8,968 nucleotides of DNA from positions 1 to 8,968 of the forward strand of contig CAMWIF010000088.1 in NCBI GenBank assembly GCA_947174225.1, given 5' to 3'. Each line of letters opens with the position of its first letter. The first letter of the stretch is position 1. Made by a program: the position numbers and the translations under genes. The stretch comes from an uncultured Porphyromonadaceae bacterium. Lineage in GTDB: Bacteria > Bacteroidota > Bacteroidia > Bacteroidales > Muribaculaceae. This document shows positions 7,528 to 8,968 of the stretch, piece by piece. The notes under the pieces are model-generated. The model had not been told where the DNA came from. It did no database searches and worked only from the letters and a program-made list of their open reading frames with translations.

Positions 7528-8968
7528 ATGGTAAAATTCAACTTCAAACGCAGTGCAATGCTGCTCGGAGCCTCCGCTGTACTTCTATCAGCAGGCGCAG
7601 CCGGTACTTATCGTGACGTAACCGGCAAGTATATGCAAAATCCCGCTTTCTTCCCCGGTTGGCAGGGTGCCCTTACCGACGTGGTTAACGGTGTAGGTGA
7701 GGTATACAATGGTGCTTTCAACCTTTATCAGGTGCTTCCTGATATGCCGGAGGGTGAGTATGTGCTGACTGCCGATGCTTTCTATCGTTGCGGTACCAAC
7801 GACTATTCAATAGAGAACATGAAAGATGGTGCCAACCATTACGCTTATCTCTATCTCGGCGACGCTCAGGTTGAGGTAAAGGGTTTGTTTGACGGCTATG
7901 AGGCTGCTCCCAACAGTACAGAAGAGGCTGCTGAAGCTTTTGCAAATGGTCTGTATGTAAATACGATTACTTATAAACACCCCGGTGGTGACCTCGTTCT
8001 TGGTATCAAGAATCTCGGTGGTTACAACGATGAGTGGTGCTGCTTCGACAACTTCCAGCTCAAGAGCGGTGATACCGATTACACCGAGCTTATCAAGAAC
8101 GCACAGTTCGAGGAAGGCATCGATATGGGTGCTGAGTGCTGGGATATGGTCAACAGTGCTGGTGGCGTTAAAACTCCTGACGTTAACAAGGGTGGCGGTG
8201 TATACCGTAAGACCAATGCTTCTCCCTATAACTTCGGTCAGCAGGTGGATCTTCCCGCAGGAACATATCGTTTCAGCGCACTTACTTTCCAGCGTTACGG
8301 TGGTGCCGGCGACTATGACGGAAAAATTATCACTTGCAAAGGCGAGTGGGGTCTGTTAGACGTGGAGAAATCTCCGAAGCAGTGGTATGAGACTAATTCA
8401 TATGCTGAGGATGACTTTATAAACAATGCTTACCTCTATGCCTCTTTCGAGGCTGATAAGCCCACCAGCCTTTCTACTTCTATTGAACTTCTCGAAGAGA
8501 ATGTGGTTGTGACTCGTCTGAAAGGTTCTTGGGAAATCTGCGAGGGTGACTATGCTTCTATGCCTGAGAATGAAACACGTGGTACTGCTGATGGCACCCA
8601 GATTGAACCTGCATATGATGTTCGCAACGTAGTTCCCAATTGGTGTGATTCAGGTATGGAGCGTGAATCTTCTGCTGCCTTTGTAAATGCACCTGAGAAG
8701 TGGTATCAGTATGTTGAGTTCACTCTCGAAGAGCCCGCTAAGGTTTGGGTAGGTCTTGGTAAGGATGAGAATAGCCCTGCTCAGTACTGGAATCCGTTTG
8801 CTGACTTCAAGCTCGAGGTTCTCGCAGATGGTGATGATACCGGTGTTGAGTCTGCTATCGCTACCGAGGATGCTGCTCCCGTTTACTACAACCTTCAGGG
8901 TGTTCGTGTTGCTAATCCTTCTAACGGTATCTTCATCGTGAAGAAAGGCAACAAGACTTCTAAGCAGG
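7528..8968 (+). CDS. Secreted protein with two tandem beta-sandwich domains and sorting-like C-terminal tail, 3' end cut by window
   Basis: I do not recognise a named family. The frame is open from ATG 7528 to the right edge (480 codons plus one base). Residues 1 to about 25 form a signal peptide (KFNFKR, then AMLLGASAVLLSAGA) without a lipobox Cys, so the protein is exported but probably not lipidated. Two regions look homologous: D1 (38-178) and D2 (191-430). Shared landmarks are NPAF/NAQF, P-x-G-x-Y at 74-78 and 243-247, F-x-R at 85-87 and 254-256, AYLY at 106 and 301, AFAN/AFVN at 137 and 384, and a closing W-x2-F-x2-F-x-L at 170-178 and 421-429. The residues suggest beta-sandwich, carbohydrate-binding-module-like domains. 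The tail has YYNLQGVRVANP and NGIFIVKKG (453-474), common at the C-termini of Bacteroidales secreted proteins and resembling a short type IX secretion sorting signal. Such tails usually end soon after this point, so only a few codons are probably missing. Its position after susD is where surface glycan-binding proteins often lie. The binding role is inference. Confidence 0.82.
   Translation, partial: MVKFNFKRSAMLLGASAVLLSAGAAGTYRDVTGKYMQNPAFFPGWQGALTDVVNGVGEVYNGAFNLYQVLPDMPEGEYVLTADAFYRCGTNDYSIENMKDGANHYAYLYLGDAQVEVKGLFDGYEAAPNSTEEAAEAFANGLYVNTITYKHPGGDLVLGIKNLGGYNDEWCCFDNFQLKSGDTDYTELIKNAQFEEGIDMGAECWDMVNSAGGVKTPDVNKGGGVYRKTNASPYNFGQQVDLPAGTYRFSALTFQRYGGAGDYDGKIITCKGEWGLLDVEKSPKQWYETNSYAEDDFINNAYLYASFEADKPTSLSTSIELLEENVVVTRLKGSWEICEGDYASMPENETRGTADGTQIEPAYDVRNVVPNWCDSGMERESSAAFVNAPEKWYQYVEFTLEEPAKVWVGLGKDENSPAQYWNPFADFKLEVLADGDDTGVESAIATEDAAPVYYNLQGVRVANPSNGIFIVKKGNKTSKQ

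Noticed and set aside
7718..7945. Minus-strand 75-codon frame inside the gene after susD
   Set aside because: It is antisense to a protein with a signal peptide, ordered repeats and a recognisable tail. Its Gln/Arg/His-rich translation looks like a shadow.

Overview
The window looks like part of a polysaccharide utilization locus (PUL) from a Bacteroidales bacterium, most likely a gut lineage such as Muribaculaceae, Prevotellaceae or Bacteroidaceae. The evidence is an adjacent SusC/SusD pair, a Bacteroidota-type promoter (TTTG, 20 nt, TAAATTTG), A/T-rich start regions without Shine-Dalgarno sequences, and a C-terminal tail typical of Bacteroidales secreted proteins. The family assignment is inference. 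All genes are on the + strand.

Layout: (1) 1-2310 is the 3' part of a glycoside hydrolase family 92 (GH92) gene, a Ca2+-dependent exo-alpha-mannosidase family, with an unusual extra C-terminal domain of about 150 residues. (2) 2311-2596 is a 286-base intergenic region with a good promoter followed by a leader of roughly 190 nt that holds a direct repeat, an imperfect stem-loop and a possible 11-codon ORF. (3) 2597-5638 is a complete susC-like TonB-dependent transporter gene. (4) 5663-7411, 24 bases downstream, is a complete susD-like surface lipoprotein gene. (5) 7412-7527 holds a perfect 14-bp hairpin. (6) 7528 to the right edge is a secreted two-domain beta-sandwich protein that I cannot assign to a named family; it seems to lack only its last few codons.

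Proposed working: the secreted two-domain protein and the SusD lipoprotein would capture glycan at the cell surface, SusC with SusD would import it using TonB energy, and the GH92 enzyme would trim alpha-linked mannose. This suggests a mannose-containing glycan such as an N-glycan or yeast-type mannan. The substrate rests only on the neighbouring GH92 gene, which may belong to a separate transcription unit. No regulator is visible.

The system type is familiar. The less ordinary parts are the GH92 C-terminal fusion, the internally duplicated protein after susD with its sorting-like tail, the structured susC leader, and the strong hairpin inside the operon.
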